Shown here in pieces: positions 7,414 through 14,952 of a DNA stretch of 43,098 nucleotides; the stretch's first letter is position 1; each line of letters starts with the position of its first letter. This stretch comes from Defluviitaleaceae bacterium (GTDB taxonomy: Bacteria; Bacillota; Clostridia; Lachnospirales; WRAX01). The stretch is from NCBI GenBank assembly GCA_009785555.1, contig WQWB01000007.1:1-43098 (forward strand), given 5' to 3'. Both the position numbers and the translations under genes were made by a program. The notes under the pieces are model-generated. The model was not told the DNA's origin. It saw only the letters and a list, made by a program, of their open reading frames with translations, and made no database searches.

Positions 7414-8169
7414 TTATGGCTTTATCTTCTCCAAAACCTCCGGTAAAATCGCCGCCCATGCTTGCGTAACACCGCGTTCTTCAAGTATGCGTACGCAAAA
7501 CTCGTTTAGCCCGCCAGGTGTCATGTCCAGCGCGAGGTCGCGGAAGCTATTGGCTTCTTCGGCGCGTACGCATAATGCGCCGAAAAATGCGGCGGCGAAG
7601 TCCTTTGCTTTTTTGCCATCCATCCCATGCGCTTCGGCAAAGAGTGTAAGGCCGTTAAGCGTTTCGTAAAACGTGGACATAAGTGCGGTTATGGCCTGCA
7701 TGGTGCGTATTTCGTCCATATTCTTGGCAAAGACAATATTGCCGAGTGGGGTGAGCAGATTGTGCAGCCATCCGCACTCCGGGTACGCGGCGATTGGGCC
7801 GATGCGCTTTTCAACGAAGGGTAGCGGCACAACATGGTAGAAACCCTTAACCGCGCCGACGGCTGTCAGGATATCTTCCGGAGGGATGCTGGCCACGAGG
7901 TTAATGATCACGTGGTCATCCCTGAACGTCAAAGTGGGTAATGCTATGGCGACGGACGCGGCGTTCATGCTTATTATGATTACGTCCGAATTATCTAAAA
8001 CTTCTTGGTTAGACAGACATACCCGGCAATTACCGTATTTTTCGGCCAATGCGGCTGATTTTACCACGTTGCGCGGGGAGAGGAAGAAATCGTGCCGGTC
8101 ATCCAATCCGCAAAATCCTGTAACTACGCAGGTCGCAATTGTGCCAACCCCTAGTATGCCGATCTTCAT
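7414..8169 (-). CDS. Pyrroline-5-carboxylate reductase-like NAD(P)-binding protein
   Basis: This 251-residue protein opens with a Rossmann motif (MKIGILGVGTIATCVVTGF). It continues with ProC-like features: SDVIIISMNAASV, VVPLPFVEKRIGPIAAYP, and the C-terminal dimerisation segment ending DMTPGGLNEFCVRILEERG. ProC reduces pyrroline-5-carboxylate to proline. The context is a sugar-type operon (thuA and a Gfo/Idh/MocA oxidoreductase) and the sequence departs from standard ProC around the catalytic region, so it may act on another imine or keto substrate. It overlaps the preceding gene by four bases (ATGA type), implying coupled expression. Confidence 0.75.
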   Translation of the reverse strand: MKIGILGVGTIATCVVTGFCGLDDRHDFFLSPRNVVKSAALAEKYGNCRVCLSNQEVLDNSDVIIISMNAASVAIALPTLTFRDDHVIINLVASIPPEDILTAVGAVKGFYHVVPLPFVEKRIGPIAAYPECGWLHNLLTPLGNIVFAKNMDEIRTMQAITALMSTFYETLNGLTLFAEAHGMDGKKAKDFAAAFFGALCVRAEEANSFRDLALDMTPGGLNEFCVRILEERGVTQAWAAILPEVLEKIKP

Positions 8170-9215
8170 AAACCAATCTCCACGTGTGCCTTACTGTCAG
8201 ACGAACGCGTAAACGCCGTCATAACTTCTAAAACATGGTAGGTTAAGTCAACACCGGCGCGCGGTTTGCGGCCGGCGCGTAAGGCGGCGGCCATCTCCGA
8301 CAGGCCAAGCCCGCGGCAGTTTGCGCTATGTTCGTACATTAATGGCATTTGCAAAAATTCACCCTGTTGTGGGCGGAACAAAAGTACAGGGCCGCCAAAA
8401 CCGTTTGGATCTGGCACGGTAAGTGTTCCTTCCGTGCCGTAGATTTCAATTATTGGTAAATTATGCGCCCTTACGTCAAACGAGGTAACCATCGTCGCCA
8501 CCGCGCCGCTTTCAAACGCCATTTGGCCGGTTACGTGCGTGGGCACTTCAACTTCCACAACTGTGCCGTATTTCTCCTTAGACGTAATGGTGCGTGTGGG
8601 ATGCGCCTTTGTAACCATGCCGCTTACGTTGCGTACGCGACCTAAAAGCTCCACTAGAGCGGTTATGTAGTACGGCCCCATATCTAGCATTGGGCCGCCG
8701 CCGAACTGGTAGTAAAAAGCTGGATCCGGGTGCCAATGCTCATGCCCGGGGCATGCCATAAAGGCCGTCGCGGAGACGGGGTGGCCGATAAAGCCGTCGT
8801 CTATCAGTTTTTTGCATGTTTGTATACCTGCGCCGAGGAAGGTGTCCGGTGCGCCCGCAATACATACGCCGTTTTTTGCGGCTGCGTCTCGCAGTTTTGT
8901 ACCCTCATCAAGCGTCGCTCCCAGCGGTTTTTCCGAATAAACGTGCTTGCCGGCGTTTATCGCTGCTACGGTAACGTCGAAATGCTCATACGGGCGGGTA
9001 AGATTGAGTACTATGTCTATCTCCGCGTCGGCGAAGATTTCGTGCATGTCCCTATATTTACGTACGTTATACTGCCGGGCCGCGTACTCAGCTTTTTCGT
9101 CTACGAGGTCGCAAACGCCGCGCACAGTGATGTTGCCAAACATTTCCGCGATATTCGTCAAATAAATGCCGCTGATCGCACCGCATCCTACGATGCCTAT
9201 ATTTGCTGGTTTCAT
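8166..9215 (-). CDS. Gfo/Idh/MocA family oxidoreductase
   Basis: This 349-residue protein has the N-terminal dinucleotide-binding motif NIGIVGCGAISGIYLTNI and the family EKP motif (HVYSEKPLGATLDEG) that contacts the nicotinamide. The C-terminal substrate-binding domain contains GGGPMLDMGPYYITALVELLG. Such enzymes oxidise or reduce sugars, inositols and derivatives with NAD(P). The partner ThuA protein upstream makes a carbohydrate substrate likely; which one is unknown. It is followed by the ProC-like gene with a four-base overlap and preceded by thuA nine bases away. Confidence 0.92.
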   Translation of the reverse strand: MKPANIGIVGCGAISGIYLTNIAEMFGNITVRGVCDLVDEKAEYAARQYNVRKYRDMHEIFADAEIDIVLNLTRPYEHFDVTVAAINAGKHVYSEKPLGATLDEGTKLRDAAAKNGVCIAGAPDTFLGAGIQTCKKLIDDGFIGHPVSATAFMACPGHEHWHPDPAFYYQFGGGPMLDMGPYYITALVELLGRVRNVSGMVTKAHPTRTITSKEKYGTVVEVEVPTHVTGQMAFESGAVATMVTSFDVRAHNLPIIEIYGTEGTLTVPDPNGFGGPVLLFRPQQGEFLQMPLMYEHSANCRGLGLSEMAAALRAGRKPRAGVDLTYHVLEVMTAFTRSSDSKAHVEIGL

Positions 9216-9224
9216 AAAATCCCC

Positions 9225-9947
9225 CTAAAACATTTTTGCCGTGTTTATAAACCTGTCCACGGTAAGGTTATTGGCCGCGGCGTATGCTTTGCCGTCTGCC
9301 GCCCATAGTAGGCCGCGCCTCATTATCACGGCCGCTTCGGGCGATTTGTCGAAAACGTTGTCATGGTGCCCCAATGCGTTATAGAATACGCGGCCAAGCC
9401 CCCAATGCTTCGTCCAAACCACTGGCATGTCAACCGGCTTGTTTGCGCTGTTATAATACGGTACGGCTGGGAAGCGCGTAGTGGCCAGCACCTCAATGGC
9501 GGGGTCGATATGTAAGTAATAATGCTCGCTCTTTACGGGGAAATCAGCTATACCTTCTACGATTGGGTTAGAATGCGCGGTGACGTTTACTATATATTCC
9601 ACACCGTCGCCACCAGGGTGGCTTACCCAGTTTGCGCCGGTGATGAACTGCCACATCACGTCCTCGCGGAATGCGTCGCACATGCCTCCGTGGCAGCCAG
9701 CAAGCCCAACACCAGCGCCGACGGCTTTTGCTACGTTTTCACTGCACCCTCCGGGGAGTTTGCCGCCTGTCCAGCACGCCACCAAAAGGTCAAGCTGCAT
9801 TAATGCATCTGCGTCGGACAAACAATCCAAAGTGTCGGAAATGGTGACGTCGAATCGTTCCTCCGTAAGCATCGCCGCAAACCGCTTGGATACCAAGTCG
9901 GGTTGGTGGCCGTCCCAGCCGCCTTGGAAGATTAATGCTTTTTTCAT
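9225..9947 (-). CDS. ThuA domain-containing protein (trehalose utilisation family)
   Basis: This 240-residue single-domain protein matches the ThuA family, which has a class-I glutamine-amidotransferase-like fold. Visible motifs are LIFQGGWDGHQPD at the start, GVGLAGCHGGMCDAF, NWVSHPGGDGVEY, a KSEHYYLHIDP block and FYNALGHHDNVFD near the end. ThuA was named from trehalose catabolism in rhizobia, and ThuA-oxidoreductase pairs are common in sugar operons; the reaction is not well defined. The ATG has GGAGG upstream. Only about 31 bases separate it from the tRNA-Leu terminator, leaving no clear room for its own promoter. Confidence 0.88.
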   Translation of the reverse strand: MKKALIFQGGWDGHQPDLVSKRFAAMLTEERFDVTISDTLDCLSDADALMQLDLLVACWTGGKLPGGCSENVAKAVGAGVGLAGCHGGMCDAFREDVMWQFITGANWVSHPGGDGVEYIVNVTAHSNPIVEGIADFPVKSEHYYLHIDPAIEVLATTRFPAVPYYNSANKPVDMPVVWTKHWGLGRVFYNALGHHDNVFDKSPEAAVIMRRGLLWAADGKAYAAANNLTVDRFINTAKMF

Positions 9948-9978
9948 AATTACCTCCGATGTTATACGTATAATTAAA

Positions 9979-10011
9979 CAACCCCCGACGCCGTAAGGAT
10001 ATCGAGGGTTG
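9979..10011 (-). terminator. Intrinsic terminator after tRNA-Leu
   Basis: On the minus strand CAACCCTCGA pairs with TCGGGGGTTG (one wobble), and TTTAATT follows. It lies eight bases after the tRNA and 31 bases before the thuA start codon. Confidence 0.75.
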
Positions 10012-10019
10012 CTTTAGTA

Positions 10020-10099
10020 TGCCGATGGTGGGACTCGAACCCACATGGTTTCCCGCACGATTTTGAGTCGTGTGCGTATACCAATTCCGCCACATCGGC
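10020..10099 (-). tRNA. tRNA-Leu, anticodon CAA
   Basis: The minus strand folds as a cloverleaf: acceptor GCCGATG/CATCGGC with discriminator A, a D-arm with GCGGAATTGGTATACGC, an anticodon stem CACGA/TCGTG enclosing CTCAAAA (anticodon CAA, reads UUG), an extended variable arm as expected for Leu, and a GTGGG-TTCGAGT-CCCAC T-arm. CCA is not encoded. Length is 80 nt. It has its own promoter just upstream. Confidence 0.95.
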
Positions 10100-10110
10100 G
10101 TTACTGGGAC

Positions 10111-10139
10111 ATTTTAGCAGAAAACCACAGGTTTGTCAA
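10111..10139 (-). promoter_or_regulatory. Sigma-A promoter of tRNA-Leu
   Basis: The minus strand reads TTGACA, a 17-base spacer, then TAAAAT, ending 12 bases before the tRNA 5' end. Confidence 0.85.
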
Positions 10140-10161
10140 TATATTTTTTAGTAATAATGCG

Positions 10162-10875
10162 TTAAGCTGTGCGGGTGGATACTTCGTTTGGCAACATGAA
10201 TACGTTCGCGATGTCAATGGAGAAATGCAGGAGGATTACCGGTATCAAGCTGCCTGCGGCTATGTAGAGGTACCCCATACCAACGCCTATTGCCCCGGTC
10301 ATCACGACGCCGCGTGTGCCTTGATACATATGACAAAGGCCGAATATGGCACCTGAAGCGAAAACGACTGTAATTGGCGCAATGCCGGGGAATATGGCGA
10401 AGAAAAGATAAAAGAGGAAGCCTCGGAAGATGATTTCCTCGGTGATACCCGCGGTTGCGGAGACGGCCGTCCACCACAACCGTTCCTTTTTATTGCGCGG
10501 CAGCGCCAACGCATTGCCTGAACCGTATTTCTTTACCGTTTTTTGGCCGTAAATTGGTTTTATTATGGGGATAACCATGTGGGTTAGCAATGCGCCGCAT
10601 AGGATAAAAGTGATGACGGTAGAGCGCATGTTGTCCGTGGGGTTTAACGGGCGAAACCCGATGTCTCGGAAACTGATGTCTGAAATTAAAACTATAGCCA
10701 ATACTGCAGCTGTTTGGATCCATGCTTTGATTATTGACTTTACATACCTCTTAACTTTAGTGCCGGGAACAGCTGTGGAAACGGCAAGCTTTAACCTGCG
10801 TGCTGTTAGGTATGCGCCACTTACCAAATAAGTGACGGATAAAAGTAATAGAATTAAATATAAAGTTGTAATCAT
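10162..10875 (-). CDS. CPBP family intramembrane metalloprotease
   Basis: This 237-residue polytopic membrane protein carries the CPBP/Abi (CAAX-like) motifs: TEEIIFRGFLFY (Glu-Glu-x3-Arg, motif 1), FGLCHMYQG (His, motif 2) and a HFSIDIANV segment (motif 3). These residues bind the catalytic metal in the membrane. Members process prenylated proteins in eukaryotes; bacterial ones are linked to bacteriocin self-immunity or peptide processing. It starts four bases after the padR stop and is probably co-transcribed with it, so PadR likely controls it. The substrate is unknown. Confidence 0.9.
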   Translation of the reverse strand: MITTLYLILLLLSVTYLVSGAYLTARRLKLAVSTAVPGTKVKRYVKSIIKAWIQTAAVLAIVLISDISFRDIGFRPLNPTDNMRSTVITFILCGALLTHMVIPIIKPIYGQKTVKKYGSGNALALPRNKKERLWWTAVSATAGITEEIIFRGFLFYLFFAIFPGIAPITVVFASGAIFGLCHMYQGTRGVVMTGAIGVGMGYLYIAAGSLIPVILLHFSIDIANVFMLPNEVSTRTA

Positions 10876-10879
10876 TTGG

Positions 10880-11443
10880 TCAATTCACCATTTCCTCTAA
10901 TTTTTTTATACATTCTTCCGCCCATTGCAAGTGTGCGTTGGTGTTATAGATACTATAGTCGTGCGTCATCTGCCAAAACATGGCCTCGCCGCCGCTGTCG
11001 GGGCGGGCGGCTTTATAAGCGTCGATGGTTTCCTGGTTTGCTTTTACCCGTTCGTCTAAACCGCGAATGCAGCTGTCGCGGAAGGTTTTGAATCGCTCTA
11101 ACACGACATCCGGTGCGGCCGCGCCGAAAAATACGTGAAGTAGGAATGGGTCGTGGTAGGTCTGAAACATTGGGCCTGGATTATGCATATAATCGTCGAA
11201 AACGCCTAATCCGTCTTCCGTGATGCGGTAAACTCTTTTGTTGGGTTTGTTCTCCTGTATTACAGTATGGGAGGTTACCCAGCCCTTTTCTTCCATCCGC
11301 TTAAGCTCTCGATAGATTTGGCTGGTAGGGGCGTTCCACATCTGGTTTATGGAAACCTCAAAGAGTTTAGCCAAGCCGTAGCCTGTGTTTTCGCGGTATC
11401 TTAGTAATCCAAGTAAGCCATATTGTAAAGATATAATGTCCAC
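10880..11443 (-). CDS. PadR family transcriptional regulator
   Basis: This 187-residue protein has the PadR winged helix: MDIISLQYGLLGLLRYRENTGYGLAKLF, then SQIYRELKRMEEKGWVTS and KRVYRITEDGLGVFDDYM. A C-terminal helical dimerisation region (Vir_act_alpha_C-like) of about 90 residues follows, so it is a subfamily-1 type PadR. PadR proteins repress promoters and release on binding small molecules, often aromatic acids or drugs. The gene reads divergently from the large oxidoreductase; the two promoters share an inverted repeat that is a candidate operator. GAGGTG lies before the ATG. Confidence 0.92.
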   Translation of the reverse strand: MDIISLQYGLLGLLRYRENTGYGLAKLFEVSINQMWNAPTSQIYRELKRMEEKGWVTSHTVIQENKPNKRVYRITEDGLGVFDDYMHNPGPMFQTYHDPFLLHVFFGAAAPDVVLERFKTFRDSCIRGLDERVKANQETIDAYKAARPDSGGEAMFWQMTHDYSIYNTNAHLQWAEECIKKLEEMVN

Positions 11444-11464
11444 CTCCTCATATAGATAACCAGT

Positions 11465-11493
11465 ATTATATATAACTAGATGAATAATGTCAA
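11465..11493 (-). promoter_or_regulatory. Sigma-A promoter of padR-CPBP
   Basis: The minus strand reads TTGACA, a 17-base spacer and TATAAT, a full consensus match, about 20 bases before the padR start codon. Confidence 0.88.
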
Positions 11494-11532
11494 GTAAATT
11501 TTTCGCTTTGATATAAAAAAATTCTTGACATT
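11486..11532. promoter_or_regulatory. Inverted repeat spanning both -35 boxes (candidate operator)
   Basis: AATGTCAAG (11486-11494) and CTTGACATT (11524-11532) are exact inverted copies covering the -35 elements of the two divergent promoters. It could be a PadR operator, or simply two consensus -35 boxes facing away from each other. Confidence 0.5.
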
Positions 11533-11553
11533 CATTTATGTAAACGTTATGAT
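11525..11553 (+). promoter_or_regulatory. Sigma-A promoter of the multidomain oxidoreductase
   Basis: TTGACA (11525-11530), a 17-base spacer and TATGAT (11548-11553) lie 33 bases before the TTG start codon. Confidence 0.85.
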
Positions 11554-11586
11554 TGTTGAAAAATAAGGATTTGAGGAACGATATAA

Positions 11587-14277
11587 TTGGAAAATACTTT
11601 CACAATCGATAATATAAAAGTTACGTACAATCCCGGCGAGATGATAGCAGCCGCCGCCAGCCGCGCTGGTGTTATAATACCTACGCTATGCCATGACGAG
11701 CGCGTAAAGCCATACGGTGCGTGCGGCATCTGCGTGTTGGAGGAGATAGGTAAGCCGCGTCTCGTGCGTGCCTGTTCATCCGTACCTACGCAGGACGCGC
11801 AGTATTTTTCTGATACGGTGCGCGTAAAATTAACACGCCGCACGGTGCTGGAGCTTCTTTTGTCTGATCATAAAGGAGATTGTTTGCCGCCGTGCAAGCT
11901 GGCGTGCCCCGCACAGACAGATTGCCGAGGCTATGTTGGGCTTATCGCAAACGGCGAGTACGAAGCCGCCGCCGCGCTTATGCGTGAGAAACTACCGCTG
12001 CCACGTTCTTTGGGCCGTGTTTGCCCGCATCCATGTGAGGATGCCTGCAGACGCGAGCTTGTGGAAGAACCCATCAATATCGCGCATTTAAAATATTTTG
12101 CGGCAGATATGTTTCCTCCCGTAAAGCCGGAGATACCTGCGGAAACAGGTAAACGCATCGCAGTTATCGGTGGCGGGCCGGGCGGCCTCAGCGCGGCTTA
12201 TTTTACGAGATTAAAAGGCCATGCCGTTACTCTGTATGATCAAAACCCGGAAATGGGAGGCATGTTGCGTTATGGAATACCGGAGTACCGTTTGCCCCGC
12301 AATGTTATTGCCGAAGAATCACAATTTATTGAAGGTTTAGGCGTAAAATTCGTCAACAACGCAAAAATAGGTGATAACTATTCGTTTAAGGAAATTAGGG
12401 ATAAGCATGACGCGGTTATCGTCGCCATTGGCGCGTGGACTTCAGCCGGATTAAATATACCCGGCGACAGTTTGCCCGGCGTTACCGGTGGGATAGAGTT
12501 TTTGCTTGAGGTGGCGAAAGGCAATCCTCCATCATGTAAAGACAAGTGCGTAGCTATAGTAGGCGGCGGAAATACGGCGATGGACGCGGCGCGCACGGCT
12601 GTACGCCTTGGCGCAAAAAGCGTAACCGTCGTGTACAGGCGTACACAGAAGGAAATGCCGGCTTTACCCATAGAAATTATGGAAGGTCTTGAGGAATCCG
12701 TTGAGTTTAAGTACCTTTCTGCTCCCGTATCTATTGAGGAAAGCGCAGGCGCGCTTAGATTCCACATACAGAAAATGGAGCTTGGGGAGCCGGACGTAAA
12801 TGGTCGCCGTACACCAATTGCCGTAGAGGGCGCAATGGAAGCGCTTGACGTTGACATGGTTATTGCCGCAATAGGGCAGTCTGTCAATTTTGCGGGGTTT
12901 GAGGATGTTGGGTTCGACCTGTCCCGCCGGTCAACGATCTTGGTGGACGAGGTAACGTGCGAGTCGTCAGTTCCCGGTGTGTTTGCCGTGGGCGATGCGG
13001 TAAACAAGGGGCCGCATATCGCCGTATCAGCCATAGCGCATGCGGAGCGCGCGGCGCGTGCGGTGGATTTGCATTTGCAGGGTTTCTGCCTGCTCTATAA
13101 TAAACCTATCCTCGTGGAGCAGGAACTTAGTAAAGATTGTTTCGCGCACGTTAATAAACAGGCGAGACAAAAAATGCCGCACAATATGCCGGAAGAGCGT
13201 AAGGTTTCTTTTGTTGAAGTAAACCACGGTTACGGCGCGGAAGATGCACAAAGAGAGGCGGCGCGTTGCTTGGAATGCGGGTGCGACGATTTCTATGAAT
13301 GCAAGCTGATAAAATACGCAAATGAATATTCGGCGGATGTTAATAAATATAAGGGTGATTCGCACATTGTCAAATCTAAGATAGATGAGCATAAAAATAT
13401 TGTGAGAAATGAAGGGAAGTGTATCCTTTGCGGTATTTGCGTTCGCGTGTGCGACGAACGGATAGGCATTGCAAGCCTAGGCCTTGCCGGGCGTGGATTT
13501 AACACCGCCGCCATACCGGCAATGGGTGGCACACTTAATGAAGCGGGATGTGTAAGCTGCGGGAGTTGCGTATCGCTTTGTCCGACGGGCGCACTCACGG
13601 AACGCGCGACGAATAAGTATATTGCCGTGCAGGAAGAGTTTGCCGAAACGATATGCCCTGGCTGTACGCTTGCATGCCCCGTTACGGCGGCAGTATACGG
13701 CGGAAAGCTGCGCCGTGTATTACCAAGAGGGGAGAAGACTCTTCTGTGTGAAAAGGGTAAATTCTATTTTACAAGTGATGAGTTCAACACAAACCGTCTT
13801 ACACATGCGGTTATAAAAGGGGTGCCGTCGGATGTAGGCGCGGCAACGGCTGCGTTGGCGGCGAAAATGCAGGAAGTTTATGGCAAATACGGTGCAGGCA
13901 GCATTTGCATCGCGCTCTCGCCGTCGATGACGAGCGGGGATTTTGAATATATAAATAATTATGTAAAGCAGTTTAAGCCGGTCTTGGCCACTTATATGCC
14001 GCAAAACCTGCCGAGACTTACTCTGGAGGATATGATAGAGAACCCCGATCTAAAACGTGTACGCTTTTTGGGTGAGGAAAATATAAAAGCAGTTGAGGGT
14101 ATCGTGTACCTAGACCCGGCGGAACCCATCGGTCGCGGCGTAAAGTTGTTATTCGCCGTTGGGGAGCATCCATGGGAGATAAACTTGGATAATTTGGAGT
14201 TTTACGCCATAACGTCGCGTACGCCGTGTGAGGCGGATGTAGTTCTGCCGCTTATCGGCAATCCGATGCTTAAATAA
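11587..14277 (+). CDS. Multidomain GltD-like flavin/Fe-S oxidoreductase with formate-dehydrogenase-like tail
   Basis: This 896-residue fusion starts with TTG after a GAGG box. Domains in order: a [2Fe-2S] ferredoxin fold (Cys35, 46, 49, 63); a GltD-type Cys cluster (CLPPCKLACPAQTDC, about residue 100); an FAD site (VIGGGPGGLSAAYF, about 193) and an NAD(P) site (IVGGGNTAMDAA, about 325) ending in GVFAVGDAV; two [4Fe-4S] ferredoxin clusters (CILCGICVRVC and CVSCGSCVSLC, about 615-670). Last comes CPGCTLACPVTAAV, as in the Fe-S domain of FdhA/NuoG, with about 190 residues of a strongly shortened molybdopterin-oxidoreductase domain. It probably moves electrons between NAD(P)H and ferredoxin or a separate partner. 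The reaction is unknown. Confidence 0.85.
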   Translation: MENTFTIDNIKVTYNPGEMIAAAASRAGVIIPTLCHDERVKPYGACGICVLEEIGKPRLVRACSSVPTQDAQYFSDTVRVKLTRRTVLELLLSDHKGDCLPPCKLACPAQTDCRGYVGLIANGEYEAAAALMREKLPLPRSLGRVCPHPCEDACRRELVEEPINIAHLKYFAADMFPPVKPEIPAETGKRIAVIGGGPGGLSAAYFTRLKGHAVTLYDQNPEMGGMLRYGIPEYRLPRNVIAEESQFIEGLGVKFVNNAKIGDNYSFKEIRDKHDAVIVAIGAWTSAGLNIPGDSLPGVTGGIEFLLEVAKGNPPSCKDKCVAIVGGGNTAMDAARTAVRLGAKSVTVVYRRTQKEMPALPIEIMEGLEESVEFKYLSAPVSIEESAGALRFHIQKMELGEPDVNGRRTPIAVEGAMEALDVDMVIAAIGQSVNFAGFEDVGFDLSRRSTILVDEVTCESSVPGVFAVGDAVNKGPHIAVSAIAHAERAARAVDLHLQGFCLLYNKPILVEQELSKDCFAHVNKQARQKMPHNMPEERKVSFVEVNHGYGAEDAQREAARCLECGCDDFYECKLIKYANEYSADVNKYKGDSHIVKSKIDEHKNIVRNEGKCILCGICVRVCDERIGIASLGLAGRGFNTAAIPAMGGTLNEAGCVSCGSCVSLCPTGALTERATNKYIAVQEEFAETICPGCTLACPVTAAVYGGKLRRVLPRGEKTLLCEKGKFYFTSDEFNTNRLTHAVIKGVPSDVGAATAALAAKMQEVYGKYGAGSICIALSPSMTSGDFEYINNYVKQFKPVLATYMPQNLPRLTLEDMIENPDLKRVRFLGEENIKAVEGIVYLDPAEPIGRGVKLLFAVGEHPWEINLDNLEFYAITSRTPCEADVVLPLIGNPMLK

Positions 14278-14343
14278 AGGGAAGTCCGTAGAGTAGTTAC
14301 AAATGCAACCATTCCTCTATTACTAAATAATTTCAAAAACCCC

Positions 14344-14374
14344 TTGATTCTTCCCTAAGGGAAGGTGTTACAAT
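14344..14374 (+). promoter_or_regulatory. MerR-type promoter with 19-bp spacer and operator dyad
   Basis: TTGATT (14344-14349) and TACAAT (14369-14374) are separated by exactly 19 bases that contain the dyad CTTCCCTAAGGGAAG. An over-long spacer with a centred palindrome is the hallmark of promoters untwisted by MerR-family activators, and a MerR gene is the second gene downstream. Confidence 0.85.
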
Positions 14375-14406
14375 AGGCGTAACATATTTTTAAAGGAGGA
14401 TACAAA

Positions 14407-14952
14407 GTGTCTGAAAAAATAATTGAGGATGTCATCCGCGAAACGCTTATAGGTGATGAACAAAAAAACGCATTGGACTTTGTTTCATATTTAAGGGTAA
14501 ACGAAATCGAAATACCGCCAAATAAGCCTGGCGGCGATTTTTGGAACGCCGGTTATAAAGGTAGGGGTATCTGCGTCATAAACTTACCAGCGGTCTATGA
14601 CGATCATAACGGTTTTGACACCTTCATAAACGATTTGCCGCATGCATGGGATAATTTGTCTGATGGAGGGAAGGGCGATGGAGTCGCGGGTTTTCCCGTG
14701 CATGAGCGTACCAAGGAAATTATTTGGGCAAATGTACGCCCTCATGACCTAACTTGTCACGGTAAATGCAGCCCGGGAAGCACTAAGATGATTTTCGGAA
14801 AGAAATTTGACAATCTTTGTTCCAGTTTTTTAGGTATTTATAGCCCCGATGCTGAAACTGTGGATTGCATGAAGAAAATTGTTGGGGGATTAAAAAGCGA
14901 TATACTTAAAAATATTCAGAATGCAGAATCCGTAGAAGAAGGTAGGTCATGA
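14407..14952 (+). CDS. Unknown protein in a MerR-controlled operon
   Basis: This 181-residue soluble protein has a GTG start with AAAGGAGG upstream. I do not recognise the family. Visible features are a GGDFWNAGYKGRGICVINLP block in the first half, a DDHNGFDTFINDLPHAWDN segment, and a later region with three Cys and a His (LTCHGKCSPGST and FDNLCSS) that could bind a metal or a thiol-reactive ligand. It lies first behind a MerR-type promoter and overlaps the regulator gene by four bases (ATGA), so it is the likely target or accessory of that regulator. Confidence 0.8.
   Translation: MSEKIIEDVIRETLIGDEQKNALDFVSYLRVNEIEIPPNKPGGDFWNAGYKGRGICVINLPAVYDDHNGFDTFINDLPHAWDNLSDGGKGDGVAGFPVHERTKEIIWANVRPHDLTCHGKCSPGSTKMIFGKKFDNLCSSFLGIYSPDAETVDCMKKIVGGLKSDILKNIQNAESVEEGRS

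Noticed and set aside
9790-10095. Minus-strand ORF of 101 residues
   Set aside because: It runs through the tRNA-Leu gene and into thuA in another frame.
12378-13034. Minus-strand ORF of 218 residues
   Set aside because: It is antisense to the large oxidoreductase, Ser/Thr/Pro-rich and without motifs.
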